Part shown: in pieces, positions 52,310 through 61,827 of the stretch
Layout: the number at the start of each line of letters is the position of its first letter
How positions within the stretch are numbered: the stretch's first letter is position 1
Source of the DNA: Micromonospora cabrerizensis
Lineage (GTDB): Bacteria > Actinomycetota > Actinomycetes > Mycobacteriales > Micromonosporaceae
DNA length: 64,000 nt
Assembly (NCBI RefSeq): GCF_022230955.1
Contig: NZ_JAKKFI010000054.1
Span: 1-64,000, forward strand
Direction of reading: 5' to 3'
The notes under the pieces: generated by a model
Seen by the model: the letters and a program-made list of their open reading frames with translations, nothing else
What the model was told of the DNA's origin: nothing
Databases searched by the model: none
Translations under genes and position numbers: made by a program

Positions 52310-53896
52310 TCACCGGCCCACGGCACCCCGAGGCATCGCGTCGGCCGGCCAGTGGACGCGCGGGCCGGCGGCCACCTCGTCGAGGATCTCACCGATCCGG
52401 CCCACGACCGCGACGAGTGCGGGCAGCTTCGTCCGCAGGCCCCGGTACGCCGCGGCGAGGGCTGGGTCGACCGCGATCGGCTCGGCGCGGGCGCTCCCGG
52501 GGTCGAGCTGGGTGATGGCCCCCCGCAGATCGGGGGCCAGGCCGATCGCGAAGAGCCCGAGCGCGGCCGCGCCGAGGGCGGCGTCGTCGTCGGCCGCATC
52601 CGACACCCGCACCGGGCAGTCCAGGATGGCGGCCATCACCGCACGCCACAGCGGAGATCGGAACGCCCCGCCGGCCAGGCGAACGCTGCTGACCGGTGTC
52701 AGCCGCGCCAGGCGGTCACGGACGTCGCCGAGCTGGAGGCAGACACCCTCCACGGCGGCCCGTACCAGGTGGCCGCGAGAGTGCTCGCCGCGCAGGCCCA
52801 GGTACGCGCCCGGGGGACCGGACTCCCCCTCCGGGGCCCGCTCGGCCAGCAGATAGGGCAGCATCACCAGGCCGTCGCTTCCCGGCGCGACCCGTTCGGC
52901 GAGACCCAGGAACGCGGGTACGGCCCGCTCGTCACCGGACGCCGGGCGAAGGTCGGGCGCGAGGGCGTGACCGGCCCACCCCACCACGTTGCCGCCGTTG
53001 CCGACCGTCGCGCCGACAACCCACGCGTCCTCGGTCAACGCGGCGCAGGAGAAGGTCTCCGCCGGGTCGACGAGCGGGGCCGCGACGACCGTCCGCAGGG
53101 CCCCGGTGGCCGCGAGCGTCAGACCACCGACCGTGCCGTCGATCGCCGCCATGCCCAGGCTGCTCGACGGGCCGTCGCCCGCGCCCACGACGACCGGCGT
53201 GCCGGACGGCAGCCCGACCGACCGGCCGGCCGCCGCCGAGAGTCGCAACACACCCGTCGTGGGTAGGACCGGGGGAAGCTGACCGTCGGACACCCCGACG
53301 AGGTCGAGGACGCCCGCGCTCCACACCCGTCGGTGCACGTCGAACATCCCGGTGCCGGACGCCGAGGACAGCTCGGTCACCAACGTCCCGGTCAGCCGAT
53401 GGACCACGTAGTCCTTGAGGCCGATCCACCACCGCGTCGTGGCGCAGAGGTACGGCTCGTGGCGGGCGAACCAGATGAGCTTGCAGAGCGGGCTTCCCGG
53501 GTGCACGGGCGTACCGCTCATGCGGTGCAGCTCCCGGCTCTGGCCGGAGACCCGCAGGTCGCGGGCCACCTCGGCGGAGCGCGTGTCGCGCCGGGTCAGC
53601 AGCGGCGTCACCGGCCTCAGCGTCGCGTCCAGCCCGATCAGGCCGTACCTGGCGGAACTGACCGCGAGGGCGACGACCTCCGCGCCGGCGGTGTCGGCGA
53701 CACACGCGGACATCACCGCCAGGGTGGCCGCCACGAGCACGTCCGGGTCCTGCACCTGCCAGCCGGGCACCGGCTGGAGCAGCGGGTACTCCCGCGCCCG
53801 CACGTGCCGTGCGGTGCCGTCCAGCGCGAACGCGCCCGCCCGCACGGCAGTGGTGCCCACGTCGACCCCGAGGATGACACGACGCTCCGGCCCCAT
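52310..53896 (-). CDS. FGGY-family carbohydrate kinase
   Basis: 528 residues from ATG 53,896. N-terminal phosphate motif LGVDVGTTAVRAG, ATP-domain blocks GAGDGPSSSLG and LAATGALRTV, and the C-terminal RLAGGAFRSPLWRAVMA loop are those of xylulose/gluconate kinases. It phosphorylates an imported sugar or sugar acid. It converges on the ABC importer. A LacI-type site 31 bases upstream of the start links it to the GH67/importer regulon, so xylulose, glucuronate-derived keto-acid or a similar substrate is plausible; the exact substrate is not readable. Confidence 0.9.
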   Translation of the reverse strand: MGPERRVILGVDVGTTAVRAGAFALDGTARHVRAREYPLLQPVPGWQVQDPDVLVAATLAVMSACVADTAGAEVVALAVSSARYGLIGLDATLRPVTPLLTRRDTRSAEVARDLRVSGQSRELHRMSGTPVHPGSPLCKLIWFARHEPYLCATTRWWIGLKDYVVHRLTGTLVTELSSASGTGMFDVHRRVWSAGVLDLVGVSDGQLPPVLPTTGVLRLSAAAGRSVGLPSGTPVVVGAGDGPSSSLGMAAIDGTVGGLTLAATGALRTVVAAPLVDPAETFSCAALTEDAWVVGATVGNGGNVVGWAGHALAPDLRPASGDERAVPAFLGLAERVAPGSDGLVMLPYLLAERAPEGESGPPGAYLGLRGEHSRGHLVRAAVEGVCLQLGDVRDRLARLTPVSSVRLAGGAFRSPLWRAVMAAILDCPVRVSDAADDDAALGAAALGLFAIGLAPDLRGAITQLDPGSARAEPIAVDPALAAAYRGLRTKLPALVAVVGRIGEILDEVAAGPRVHWPADAMPRGAVGR

Positions 53897-53927
53897 CAGC
53901 ACATGGTCGAGCGGTGTGCGGCGGGTG

Positions 53928-53941
53928 GGCAAGCGGTTGCG
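53928..53941. promoter_or_regulatory. LacI-type operator candidate upstream of the FGGY kinase
   Basis: GGCAAGCGGTTGCG, 31 bases before the kinase start and in the divergent gap to the methyltransferase. 11 of 14 positions match the ABC-operon site at 48,043. Confidence 0.5.
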
Positions 53942-54039
53942 CGCAGTTGTCGTCACCCGGCGCGCCGCAGCGCGCTGCCGACCAGTTTGGGCGCAGAAGA
54001 TCGAGCATCGCCGACGCGAGTCGTGACAGGATTGTCGGC

Positions 54040-54807
54040 ATGTCTGCTCGCGCACTGAGCTTCGGGATGGTGGCGGAACAATACGAGCGGTACCGACCGG
54101 GTTACCCCGTCGAGCTTCTCGACCTGGTGCTCACGTATTCGGGTCGACCGATTCGAACAGCCCTGGAGATCGGCGCCGGGACAGGCAAGGCGACTCGTCT
54201 GTTCACCGGGCGGGAGGTCACGGTCACCGCGACCGAACCGGACGGGGCCATGCTCGCCGAGCTGCGCAAGCATGTGCCAGCAGACGTCCGCACCAGGCAG
54301 GCCGCATTCGAGGACCTGCGGCCGGGCGAGACCTACGACCTGGTGTACGCGGCGGCGGCACTGCACTGGACGAAACCGGAGGGTCGATGGTCGAGCATGG
54401 CCGCGCTGCTGGAACCAGGCGGCGTGTTCGCCTCGTTCGGCGGGCCGACCCAACTGGCCGACCCGGCGGTGGCCGATGCGGTCCGTGCCGCCCGGGCACC
54501 CTTCCTGGAGAGCGACGAGGTGCCGTCGCCCGATGGCACGCCCCCGGGGCGTGGGATGCAGTGGCCGGGCACTGAACTCCAACGGTCCGAGTGGTTCGTC
54601 GACGTCCGGCAGACCGTGCTCGAGCGTCGTCTGACGATGAGCGCGCGCGACTACGTCGGGCACCTGTCGACGATCTCGGCGTATCTGGAGCTGCCGACCT
54701 CGGAGCAGGAGCAGGTCTTCGGCCAGATCATGCAGATCCTGCCCGGGACGGTCGAGCTCTCCGCCGACATCGTCGTGCACCTCGCGCGTCGGCGCACCGA
54801 GCGGTAG
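54040..54807 (+). CDS. Class I SAM-dependent methyltransferase
   Basis: 255 residues from ATG 54,040. SAM motif I ALEIGAGTGKATRLF (~36-50), motif II VTATEPDGAML and post-motif LVYAAAALHW. It belongs to the methyltransferase-11 type with a FGMVAEQYERYRPGYP entry, common in actinomycetes. Substrate unknown. Divergent from the kinase; converges with the next minus-strand gene at 13 bases distance. Confidence 0.88.
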   Translation: MSARALSFGMVAEQYERYRPGYPVELLDLVLTYSGRPIRTALEIGAGTGKATRLFTGREVTVTATEPDGAMLAELRKHVPADVRTRQAAFEDLRPGETYDLVYAAAALHWTKPEGRWSSMAALLEPGGVFASFGGPTQLADPAVADAVRAARAPFLESDEVPSPDGTPPGRGMQWPGTELQRSEWFVDVRQTVLERRLTMSARDYVGHLSTISAYLELPTSEQEQVFGQIMQILPGTVELSADIVVHLARRRTER

Positions 54808-54820
54808 CGTCCACGGGCGT

Positions 54821-55534
54821 TCAGACCAGGAAGTTCTCTCGCATCCTCGCGCCCAGGTTGATGCCACCCACCGCGCGGGGACCGGCCGGGTCGTGCACGC
54901 TGACGGTGTTGTTGCGCCGCATCAGCTCACGGACCGCGGGCGGCAGCCGGGGCGGGTCGTCCATGGCCGCGATGACCTGCCCGGCGCTCAGGATCAGTCG
55001 GTCGGCCAGGGCCGCCGCGTCGGTGTCCACCCGCACCCTTCCGTACTCCCAGGCCGCCGTGGTGAGGTCGAGCACCTCGAACACCCGGGTCAGCAGCGGG
55101 TTCGGGTCGGTCACCCGGTCCAGGCGGGGCGCCCGGCTGCCGACCACCGCGACAGCGGCGGCCACCTGCGCGTACGGGTGGAACCCGCACGGCAAGGCGA
55201 ACAGCGGCCACCGCAGGGCGTGTCCGGCCTCCATCCACAGCGGACGGTAGTTGCGGCGGTGCACCAGCAGTCGCCGGCCCGTCCGGCGGTGGATCTCCTG
55301 GGCCTGGGCCTGGAGGTCCACGTGGGCCTCGTCGGCGACCTGACTGACGATCCGGGCCGCCACCACCAGGCCGTCGTCGCTGTCGAGCGCCGCGGTCAGC
55401 GCCTCGACCTGCTCGGGGAACCGGACCTGTGCGTGCGTGCCGTACCGGGACTGGACGTCGCGGAGCAGCGCCTGCTGTCGTCCCGGATCAAGCTGGACCC
55501 GCCTACCGCCCAGCAACAGCCGGAGCCAACGCAT
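54821..55534 (-). CDS. Hypothetical protein
   Basis: 237 residues from ATG 55,534 (GAGG just upstream on the minus strand). No signal peptide or membrane span; mixed helix-strand with an Arg-rich start (MRWLRLLLGGRRVQLD) and a C-terminal half with a WEYGRVRVDTDAAALADRLILSAG stretch. I do not recognise the family. It is a clean coding frame with high third-position GC and stands alone between convergent and divergent neighbours. Confidence 0.65.
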   Translation of the reverse strand: MRWLRLLLGGRRVQLDPGRQQALLRDVQSRYGTHAQVRFPEQVEALTAALDSDDGLVVAARIVSQVADEAHVDLQAQAQEIHRRTGRRLLVHRRNYRPLWMEAGHALRWPLFALPCGFHPYAQVAAAVAVVGSRAPRLDRVTDPNPLLTRVFEVLDLTTAAWEYGRVRVDTDAAALADRLILSAGQVIAAMDDPPRLPPAVRELMRRNNTVSVHDPAGPRAVGGINLGARMRENFLV

Positions 55535-55676
55535 GTCGCCTCGTTTCAGCAGAGCCGTCGTGGACGGCGGCAATGCTAGTGCGTCGGGACTGTGCCGTGT
55601 GCGGACGGGGTGGCTGACCGAGCCCTCGGGTCGTGTCGGCGATGACCGGCGACGCGGCGGCGTGCCACAGTGGTCC

Positions 55677-55901
55677 ATGCCCCTGAGCAGGTATCACCTC
55701 CGAGCCTCGATCGCCGTCTCGGACATCGAGCGTGCCGTCGGGTTCCACGAAGGCGCACTCGTTGCCTCCGGTGTCGATTTCATCCGCTACGAGCGGGTGG
55801 AACACGACCCCAGGGGGATCACGCCTCGGGCCGGTGGTGGCCGCATCGCCTGGTTCCAGGATCCGGACGGCAACACCCTCGCCCTCGAAGCCGACGCCTG
55901 A
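55677..55901 (+). pseudogene. VOC/glyoxalase-family remnant with internal deletion
   Basis: 74 residues. It starts like a VOC protein (YHLRASIAVSDIERAVGF) and ends like one (RIAWFQDPDGNTLALEAD), but about 45-50 residues of the usual middle are missing, so FHEGAL joins directly to VASGVDFIRYE. One of the two paired beta-alpha-beta units is broken, so it should not fold as a normal VOC module. The frame is open, suggesting an in-frame deletion. Confidence 0.6.
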
Positions 55902-55933
55902 TCCGGCCACTCGGGGACCGGGACGAACGCGCC

Positions 55934-57055
55934 CTACCGCGCGCGCAGCGGGCGGAAGAACGCTCGCAGCTCCTCGGCGAGCAGCCGCGGCTCCTCGATG
56001 GCCGGGAAATGTCCGCCGCGCGGCAGCTCGGTCCAGCGTTCGACCTGGTAGAAACGCTCGGCCAGCTCACGCGGCGGCGTAGGCAGCGGTACGAACTCGT
56101 TGGGGAAGAGCGCGAAGCCGGCCGGCACCGGGATTCGCTCGGTCACCGGCGTGGAGTGCCGGCGGTGCTCGTAGTACATCCGGATCGACGGCGTCATGGT
56201 CCCCGTGACCCAGTAGAGCGTGAGCGTCGCGAGGAGGTGCGCACGGCCGATCCGTGCGTCGACGTCGCCGTGACTGTCCGACCAGTCGCGGTACTTCTCG
56301 ACGATCCAGCCGGCCAGCCCGGCCGGGGAGTCGGTCAACCCGTACCCCAGGGTCTGGGGTTTCGTCGCGTGTTGGTGTGCATAAGCGCCCTCGGCGGCTT
56401 GCCACTCGTCCATCCATGCGAGGTACCGCTGCTCCGCGTCGCTCCACGGCTGCTGCGGCCGCGGCATCGCCGTGGCGCTCAGGAGGATGCCGGTGACGCT
56501 CCTCGGATGCAGCTTGGCGAGCTGCGTGGTGACGCCCGCGCCGAGGTCGCTGCCGTGGGCGGCGAACGTGCGGTAGCCGAGCCCCTCGGTCATCAGCCGA
56601 TGCCAGCGGTCCGCGACGACGGCGTTGACCACGCCCGGGGATGCCGGCCAGTCGGAGAACCCGAACCCCGGCAGTGACGGCACCACCACGTCGAAAGCGT
56701 CGGCCGGGTCGTCGGGCTCGGTGAGCAGCGGGATGAGGTCGCGGTATTCCAGGAAACTGCCGGGCCAGCCGTGGGTGAGCACGATAGGTAGCGGGTCTGG
56801 CCCCCGGCCGCGGACGTGGACGAAATGCGTACCCTCGAACCGGTAGTGCGGCAGCTCGTTGAGCGTCTTCTCGAAGGCCGGCCAATCGAAATCCTGCCAC
56901 TGGCTCAGCAGCTCGCGCAGGTAACCCGGCTCGGTGCCGGACTCCCATCCCGGCTCCAGCGGTGCCTGCGGCCAACGCGTGCGACCGATGCGCTCACGCA
57001 GGTCAACAAGCACTTCGGTTGCGACGGAGATGCGATACGGCTCGATCGTCGACAC
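55934..57055 (-). CDS. Epoxide hydrolase-like alpha/beta hydrolase
   Basis: 373 residues from GTG 57,055 (ATG 57,097 would add 14 poorly conserved residues). It has the EHN N-terminal domain (VATEVLVDLRERIGRTRWP ... W-D-F-D-W), the oxyanion HGWPGS motif (~110), the nucleophile Asp in HGSDLGAGV (~178), ring-opening tyrosines in the cap and the catalytic His in GGHFPAIE (~350). It opens epoxides to diols; the substrate is unknown. Single gene. Confidence 0.9.
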   Translation of the reverse strand: MSTIEPYRISVATEVLVDLRERIGRTRWPQAPLEPGWESGTEPGYLRELLSQWQDFDWPAFEKTLNELPHYRFEGTHFVHVRGRGPDPLPIVLTHGWPGSFLEYRDLIPLLTEPDDPADAFDVVVPSLPGFGFSDWPASPGVVNAVVADRWHRLMTEGLGYRTFAAHGSDLGAGVTTQLAKLHPRSVTGILLSATAMPRPQQPWSDAEQRYLAWMDEWQAAEGAYAHQHATKPQTLGYGLTDSPAGLAGWIVEKYRDWSDSHGDVDARIGRAHLLATLTLYWVTGTMTPSIRMYYEHRRHSTPVTERIPVPAGFALFPNEFVPLPTPPRELAERFYQVERWTELPRGGHFPAIEEPRLLAEELRAFFRPLRAR

Positions 57056-57179
57056 CTGCGAACGATAGCCGATGCACAGTTGGCGGCCGGGTGGCATCGC
57101 CGCACCGACCGGGCGGCCGTCTCAGCGTCGATCCGGATCCGGTGTACGCCCCCGGGAAGGCCTGGGTAGTTTTCCTGTC

Positions 57180-57623
57180 ATGAGTGAGGACAGCTTCCGC
57201 TCGGTGCAGATCGAGCGCACCAGCGTGGGAAACTACGTCGCGCGCAACGTCCGCGGGGGGTCGATGGCGTTGGGCACGGGCGAGGACACCAGCTTCACGC
57301 CGGTGGAGTTGCTGCTGGCCGCCATCGCCGGCTGCACCGCGGTCGACGTGGATTACATCACCAGCCGCCGCGCCGAGCCGACCCAGTTCTCCGTCGAGGT
57401 CACCGGCGACAAGATCCGGGACGAGACCGGAGGCAACCGGATGCAGAACATCCGAGTCGAGTTCACCGTGACGTTCCCGGAGGGCGCGGACGGCGACCGG
57501 GCACGCGAGGCGCTGCCCCGCTCGCTGCAACAGTCGCACGATCGACTCTGCACGGTCTCCCGTACCGTCGAGCTGGGCTCTCCGGTCACGACCGTCGAGA
57601 CCGCCGGGTCCCGCGGAGACTGA
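57180..57623 (+). CDS. OsmC/Ohr-family thiol peroxidase-like protein
   Basis: 147 residues. The two redox cysteines are in place, AAIAGCTAVDV (~49) and HDRLCTVSRT (~123), with the TPVELLLAAIAGC helix typical of OsmC. Such proteins reduce organic hydroperoxides in the cytoplasm. No strong ribosome site; ATG 57,180 matches the family N-terminus. Divergent from the epoxide hydrolase. Confidence 0.88.
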   Translation: MSEDSFRSVQIERTSVGNYVARNVRGGSMALGTGEDTSFTPVELLLAAIAGCTAVDVDYITSRRAEPTQFSVEVTGDKIRDETGGNRMQNIRVEFTVTFPEGADGDRAREALPRSLQQSHDRLCTVSRTVELGSPVTTVETAGSRGD

Positions 57624-57680
57624 CCCGCTCTGAGCATGGCTACTCACGCGCGGTGCGGTCGGTCGTGTGAGGGTGGCGAC

Positions 57681-58766
57681 ATGCGTCGACTGCTGGTGCC
57701 ACTGCTGCTCGTGCTCGCCGTCGCCGCGGCCTGCGCCGGGCCGGACGCCCAACCCGGCGCTCCGGGGCGGGCAGCCGCGGAGTCGGCACCCACCTCGCTG
57801 CTTGCCGACGGCAGCGTGCCGTGGGCCGATCTGAGGATCACCGCCGAGGACCTCAACGGTCGCCCCGCCGGGCCGCGGCTGCCGTCCGCCGAGAGCAAGC
57901 CGTGCCGAGCGGATCAACTGTCCGGCCGGCTCGTGCGCTGGACGCGGCCCGGAGCCGGCGGCGAGACACCCCGCGGCCTGGACGCCGCCATCGGCAAGCT
58001 CGTCGGTGTGGTGGACGTGCGCAACTCGTCGGAGGCCGAGTGCACCGTGCAGGGTGAGGTGCCCACCACCATGTACGCCGGCGGTCGCGAGATCGCCATG
58101 CTCTACACGCACGGCATGGACGACGAGGCCCGCGCCCGGGTGGTCGTCGTGCCAGCCGGTGGTCAGGTGAGCCTGCGCCTGGACTGGTCCGGGCCGTTCT
58201 GCCAGCCGACCGAGGGGGCGTTGGAGCTTGCGATCGAGGTGCCGCACGGCGGTGGCACGTTGCGCGCACCGATCACCGCCGGCGACCGTCCGGGCTGCCC
58301 GCAGGGTGAGGGGGTGAATCCCCGCGCGCGGGCCACGCTCTACGCCAGCGGGTTCACCGAGCCCGACACGACGTCGGCGCCCCCGACCTCGCCGCTCGAC
58401 CAGCTCACCGTCAGTGTCGCGGGGCCGCCCACCACCACGGCCGGGTCGCGGTCCACCCTCCGCGTGACGCTCGGCAACCCGACCGACACATTCCTCGCGC
58501 TGGACCCGTGCCCGGGCTATCTGATGGAACTCTTCTCCCTCGGCGACGCGACCGACGAGGCGGTGAACACGGCTCAGTTGTACCGGCTCAACTGTGCCCC
58601 GGTCCCGCAGATCCCCGCGGGTGGTGCCGCAGTCTTCGAGATGGTCGTCGAGATGCCGGCACCGATGCGCGCGGGGCGCGAGCTGACGGTCACGTGGAAG
58701 CTCTACCTGCCGCATTACGTCCAGCGTGGCAACCAGTTCGGTGCTGTCGTCCTACCGGTCGTCTGA
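57681..58766 (+). CDS. Secreted lipoprotein, DUF4232-like
   Basis: 361 residues from ATG 57,681. Signal RRLLVPLLLVLAVAAAC ends in a lipobox Cys (~18). The mature part has two Ig-like halves; the first carries the DUF4232 pattern (NSSEAECTVQG, VPAGGQVSLRLDWSGPFC) with paired cysteines, the second repeats it (NPTDTFLALDPCPGY, LNCAPVPQIPAGG). A Thr/Pro/Ser linker joins them. Cell-surface role unknown. Confidence 0.82.
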   Translation: MRRLLVPLLLVLAVAAACAGPDAQPGAPGRAAAESAPTSLLADGSVPWADLRITAEDLNGRPAGPRLPSAESKPCRADQLSGRLVRWTRPGAGGETPRGLDAAIGKLVGVVDVRNSSEAECTVQGEVPTTMYAGGREIAMLYTHGMDDEARARVVVVPAGGQVSLRLDWSGPFCQPTEGALELAIEVPHGGGTLRAPITAGDRPGCPQGEGVNPRARATLYASGFTEPDTTSAPPTSPLDQLTVSVAGPPTTTAGSRSTLRVTLGNPTDTFLALDPCPGYLMELFSLGDATDEAVNTAQLYRLNCAPVPQIPAGGAAVFEMVVEMPAPMRAGRELTVTWKLYLPHYVQRGNQFGAVVLPVV

Positions 58767-58793
58767 GGCGCACCCGAGTTGGGCTTGAGGGTG

Positions 58794-58807
58794 TGGGAGC
58801 GCTCCCG
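58794..58807. promoter_or_regulatory. CebR-like operator upstream of GH62
   Basis: TGGGAGCGCTCCCG, one base off the known 14-bp CebR/CelR box TGGGAGCGCTCCCA of actinomycete cellulase genes. 96 bases before the GH62 start. It implies repression relieved by cello-oligosaccharides. Confidence 0.8.
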
Positions 58808-58902
58808 TAATATCCCTGACGCGGCCTGTTAACGCTCACAACAGTTTCGTCCGCAGTGACCACCACCAATGCATGGGCCGCCATCCGTCAGGAGGGTGCT
58901 TT

Positions 58903-60297
58903 ATGACCAGATCCACAGCCACCAATGTCGGCCTGGTGTCGGCCGGCGTCGCCTTACTGGTGTCGTCGACGGTTGTCGCTGCCTTGCCGGCCGGCGCCGC
59001 GGCTGCGGGCTGTTCGGTGACCTACGCCGTGTCGTCGCAGTGGCAGGGCGGCTTCGGTGCCAACGTGTCGGTCACGAACCTGGGTGACCCGCTGACCAGT
59101 TGGGCGTTGACCTGGTCGTACGGCGCCGGGCAGACGGTGACGCAGGCCTGGAACACGTCGTTGACGCAGAGCGGTGCGGCGGTGACGGCCACGAACGTGA
59201 GCTACAACGGAGCGGTCGCGACCAACGGCACGGTGTCGTTCGGCTTCAACGGCTCGTGGACGGGCAGCAACCCGGCTCCGACGAGTTTCGCCCTGAACGG
59301 GGTGACGTGCACCGGCGGCACGACGTCGCCTCCCACCACACCGCCTCCCACCACCCCGCCACCGACGACCCCGCCGCCGGGCGGCACCTGCGACCTTCCG
59401 TCGACGTACCGCTGGTCATCGACAGGCGTGCTGGCGACCCCGAGGTCGGGTTGGGTGTCGCTGAAGGACTTCACCGTTGCCCCGTACAACGGCCAGCAGT
59501 TGGTCTACGCCACCACGCACGACTTCGGGACCAGATGGGGTTCGATGAACTTCAGCCTGTTCACGAACTACTCGCAGATGGGCTCGGCCAGCCAGAACGC
59601 GATGAACTCGGCGACGGTGGCGCCGTCGTTGTTCTACTTCGCGCCGAAGAACATCTGGGTGCTCGCCTACCAGTGGGGTGGCACGGCATTCTCGTACCGG
59701 ACCTCCAGCGACCCGACCAACCCGAACGGGTGGTCGTCGCCGCAGACGCTGTTCACCGGAAGCATCACCGGTTCCGGCACCGGGCCGATCGACCAGGCTC
59801 TGATCGGTGACGGTACGAACATGTACCTGTTCTTCGCCGGTGACAACGGCAAGATCTACCGGGCCAGCATGCCGATCGGGAACTTCCCCGGCAACTTCGG
59901 CAGCAGCTACACGACCATCATGAGCGACACCACGAACAACCTGTTCGAGGCCCCGCAGGTCTACAAGCTCCAGGGCCTGAACAAGTACCTCATGATCGTC
60001 GAGGCGATCGGTTCGACGGGCCGCTACTTCCGCTCGTTCACGGCCACCAGCCTGGGTGGTTCGTGGACGCCGCAGGCCGCGACCCAGAGCAACCCGTTCG
60101 CGGGCAAGGTCAACAGCGGTGCGACCTGGACCAACGACATCAGCCACGGTGAGCTTCTGCGTACCAACGCCGACCAGACCATGACTGTCGACGCCTGCAA
60201 CCTGCAACTGCTCTACCAGGGCCGTTCCCCCAGCTCCGACGGCGTGGACTATGGCCTGCTGCCGTACCGGCCGGGTCTGCTGACCCTCCAGCGCTGA
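58903..60297 (+). CDS. CBM2-GH62 alpha-L-arabinofuranosidase, secreted
   Basis: 464 residues from ATG 58,903 (AGGAGG seven bases upstream). Sec signal to ~36, then a family 2 carbohydrate-binding module ([15 protein letters not shown] ... [14 protein letters not shown], closing Cys ~136), a Pro/Thr linker with repeated TTPPP units (~143-163) and a GH62 five-blade propeller ([59 protein letters not shown]). It releases arabinose from arabinoxylan while bound to cellulose or xylan. A CebR-like box precedes it and a strong hairpin follows. Confidence 0.95.
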   Translation: MTRSTATNVGLVSAGVALLVSSTVVAALPAGAAAAGCSVTYAVSSQWQGGFGANVSVTNLGDPLTSWALTWSYGAGQTVTQAWNTSLTQSGAAVTATNVSYNGAVATNGTVSFGFNGSWTGSNPAPTSFALNGVTCTGGTTSPPTTPPPTTPPPTTPPPGGTCDLPSTYRWSSTGVLATPRSGWVSLKDFTVAPYNGQQLVYATTHDFGTRWGSMNFSLFTNYSQMGSASQNAMNSATVAPSLFYFAPKNIWVLAYQWGGTAFSYRTSSDPTNPNGWSSPQTLFTGSITGSGTGPIDQALIGDGTNMYLFFAGDNGKIYRASMPIGNFPGNFGSSYTTIMSDTTNNLFEAPQVYKLQGLNKYLMIVEAIGSTGRYFRSFTATSLGGSWTPQAATQSNPFAGKVNSGATWTNDISHGELLRTNADQTMTVDACNLQLLYQGRSPSSDGVDYGLLPYRPGLLTLQR

Positions 60298-60328
60298 GGC
60301 GCGCCGAGCAGGATCGGGCAGGACCGGA

Positions 60329-60362
60329 CGGGCGGGCTCGGCGCAGACGCCGAGCCCGCCCG
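60329..60362 (+). terminator. 15-bp hairpin after GH62
   Basis: Perfect arms CGGGCGGGCTCGGCG (60,329-60,343) and CGCCGAGCCCGCCCG (60,348-60,362), loop CAGA, 31 bases after the stop. Confidence 0.8.
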
Positions 60363-60469
60363 AGCCCATGCCACGACACTCGTCACCGGTGCCGGTCGGC
60401 GGCTGACGAGTTTGGGATGATGCGCCGGTCGATCCACCCGAAATCACCTGACTCGAAGGGGCCCTCGCG

Positions 60470-61084
60470 ATGGCAAAGGTCATCTCCACGCTGTTCATCT
60501 CGGCCGACGGTGTGGCCGAGATCGACCCGGCCTGGCACTTCCCGTACTTCGACGAGAACATGGGTCGCGCCGTCAGCGAGGACTACGACACCGCCGACGT
60601 GCTGCTCATCGGCCGCGAGACCTATGACAGTTTCGCCGGAGCGTGGCCCGACCGTGAGGCCGCCGGTGGCGACGACGCCTCGTTCGCCAAGCAACTCGGT
60701 GACGTCCGCAAGGTCGTCGTCTCACGTCAGTCGCTCGACCTGCCCTGGCGCAACTCGGAGCTGATCCAGGGTGACCTCCTCGATGCCGTCGCCTCGCTCA
60801 AGGCCGACGCGGGTGTCCGAGGCATCCTCATCCCCGGGTCGATCTCGGTGGTGCAGCAACTGCTCGCCGCGGGGCTGGTCGACGAGCTGCGGCTGCTGGT
60901 GCATCCGGTCGCGGCCCGCAAGGGCCGCAGACTGTTCGACGAGGGCGATGCGGCGTACCACCTGCGACTGGTGGCGACGGAGGCCTTTCCGACGGGAGTG
61001 CTCCGGGTGATCTACGCGCCGGGCGCGGCCCCCGACGCGGTCGGCTACGACGACGCCCTGGGTGAGGTGCCGGCCGGGAACTAG
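60470..61084 (+). CDS. RibD C-terminal / dihydrofolate reductase-like protein
   Basis: 204 residues. KVISTLFISADGVAE opens the RibD_C fold, followed by DVLLIGRETYDSFA and GSISVVQQLLAAGLVDELRLLVHPVAARKGRRLF, the usual blocks of the actinobacterial YwjB/YyaP-like family. It probably binds NADPH; natural substrate unknown. GAAGGGG before ATG 60,470. Single gene. Confidence 0.9.
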   Translation: MAKVISTLFISADGVAEIDPAWHFPYFDENMGRAVSEDYDTADVLLIGRETYDSFAGAWPDREAAGGDDASFAKQLGDVRKVVVSRQSLDLPWRNSELIQGDLLDAVASLKADAGVRGILIPGSISVVQQLLAAGLVDELRLLVHPVAARKGRRLFDEGDAAYHLRLVATEAFPTGVLRVIYAPGAAPDAVGYDDALGEVPAGN

Positions 61085-61152
61085 TGCGCTGAGGGTGCCC
61101 GCCGGCCGTGCGCCGGGTCCAGGTCGTCGTAGGCCCGTGTGAAAATTCCGCC

Positions 61153-61827
61153 GTGACTGGATGGACCTACAACGATCGCCCCGACGGCGTCCGCTTCCTG
61201 ACCGACCGCATCCACGAGCCGGGCCGCAGCGCGATCGAGGACGAGCTGTGGTCCTGGATCGTGCGTGGGGAGGACGACGCCGACGAGTTCGTTGACTTCT
61301 TCGACGACGACGACGAGCGCTGCGGTGTCACGGACGACGAGCTCAGGGCGGCGTACGAGAAGGCATCGGATGCCCGGCGGGCGCAGCAGCGCGAGTGGGG
61401 CGAGGTGCGTGGCAACATCACCCGCGCCTTCACCGAGCTCACCGAATTGGGCGTGTTGGCCAGGGCGGACTTCACCTGCTGCGGCACCTGCGCGAACGCC
61501 GAGATTCACGACGAGCGCGACGACTCCCGGCACTGGCAGGGCTTTCTCTGGTTCCACCAGCAGGACACCGAGTCACTGCTCGCGAGCGAGGACGGCGAGG
61601 TCTACCTCGGCTACGGCGTCTACCCGCCGACCGCCTTCGACGAGAGCGCCTACGAGGGCCTCTCGGAGGCGGAACAGCAGGCCGCCTATCAGGCCGACCT
61701 GGAGCGACTGCTGGACGAGATCGCGTTCCCGGTGCTGCGTCGGCACGGGATGCGGGTGGAGTGGAACCGCAAGCAGTCCAGGCGGATCCGGGTCATTGGC
61801 GCCCAGTGGTACGCGCCGTTGCGGTGA
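61153..61827 (+). CDS. Conserved hypothetical protein (DUF6891-like)
   Basis: 224 residues from GTG 61,153 (MTGWTYNDRP). An acidic N-terminal half is followed by a Cys-rich core FTCCGTCANAEI (~115-126), then HWQGFLWFHQQDTESL and YLGYGVYPP. It resembles a widespread actinobacterial domain of unknown function (DUF6891, from memory). No signal peptide. Function unknown; the CCxxC pattern could bind zinc. Confidence 0.7.
   Translation: MTGWTYNDRPDGVRFLTDRIHEPGRSAIEDELWSWIVRGEDDADEFVDFFDDDDERCGVTDDELRAAYEKASDARRAQQREWGEVRGNITRAFTELTELGVLARADFTCCGTCANAEIHDERDDSRHWQGFLWFHQQDTESLLASEDGEVYLGYGVYPPTAFDESAYEGLSEAEQQAAYQADLERLLDEIAFPVLRRHGMRVEWNRKQSRRIRVIGAQWYAPLR

Noticed and set aside
59330-59385. Tandem DNA repeat
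   Set aside because: It encodes the Pro/Thr linker between CBM2 and GH62; such codon repeats are expected in linkers.
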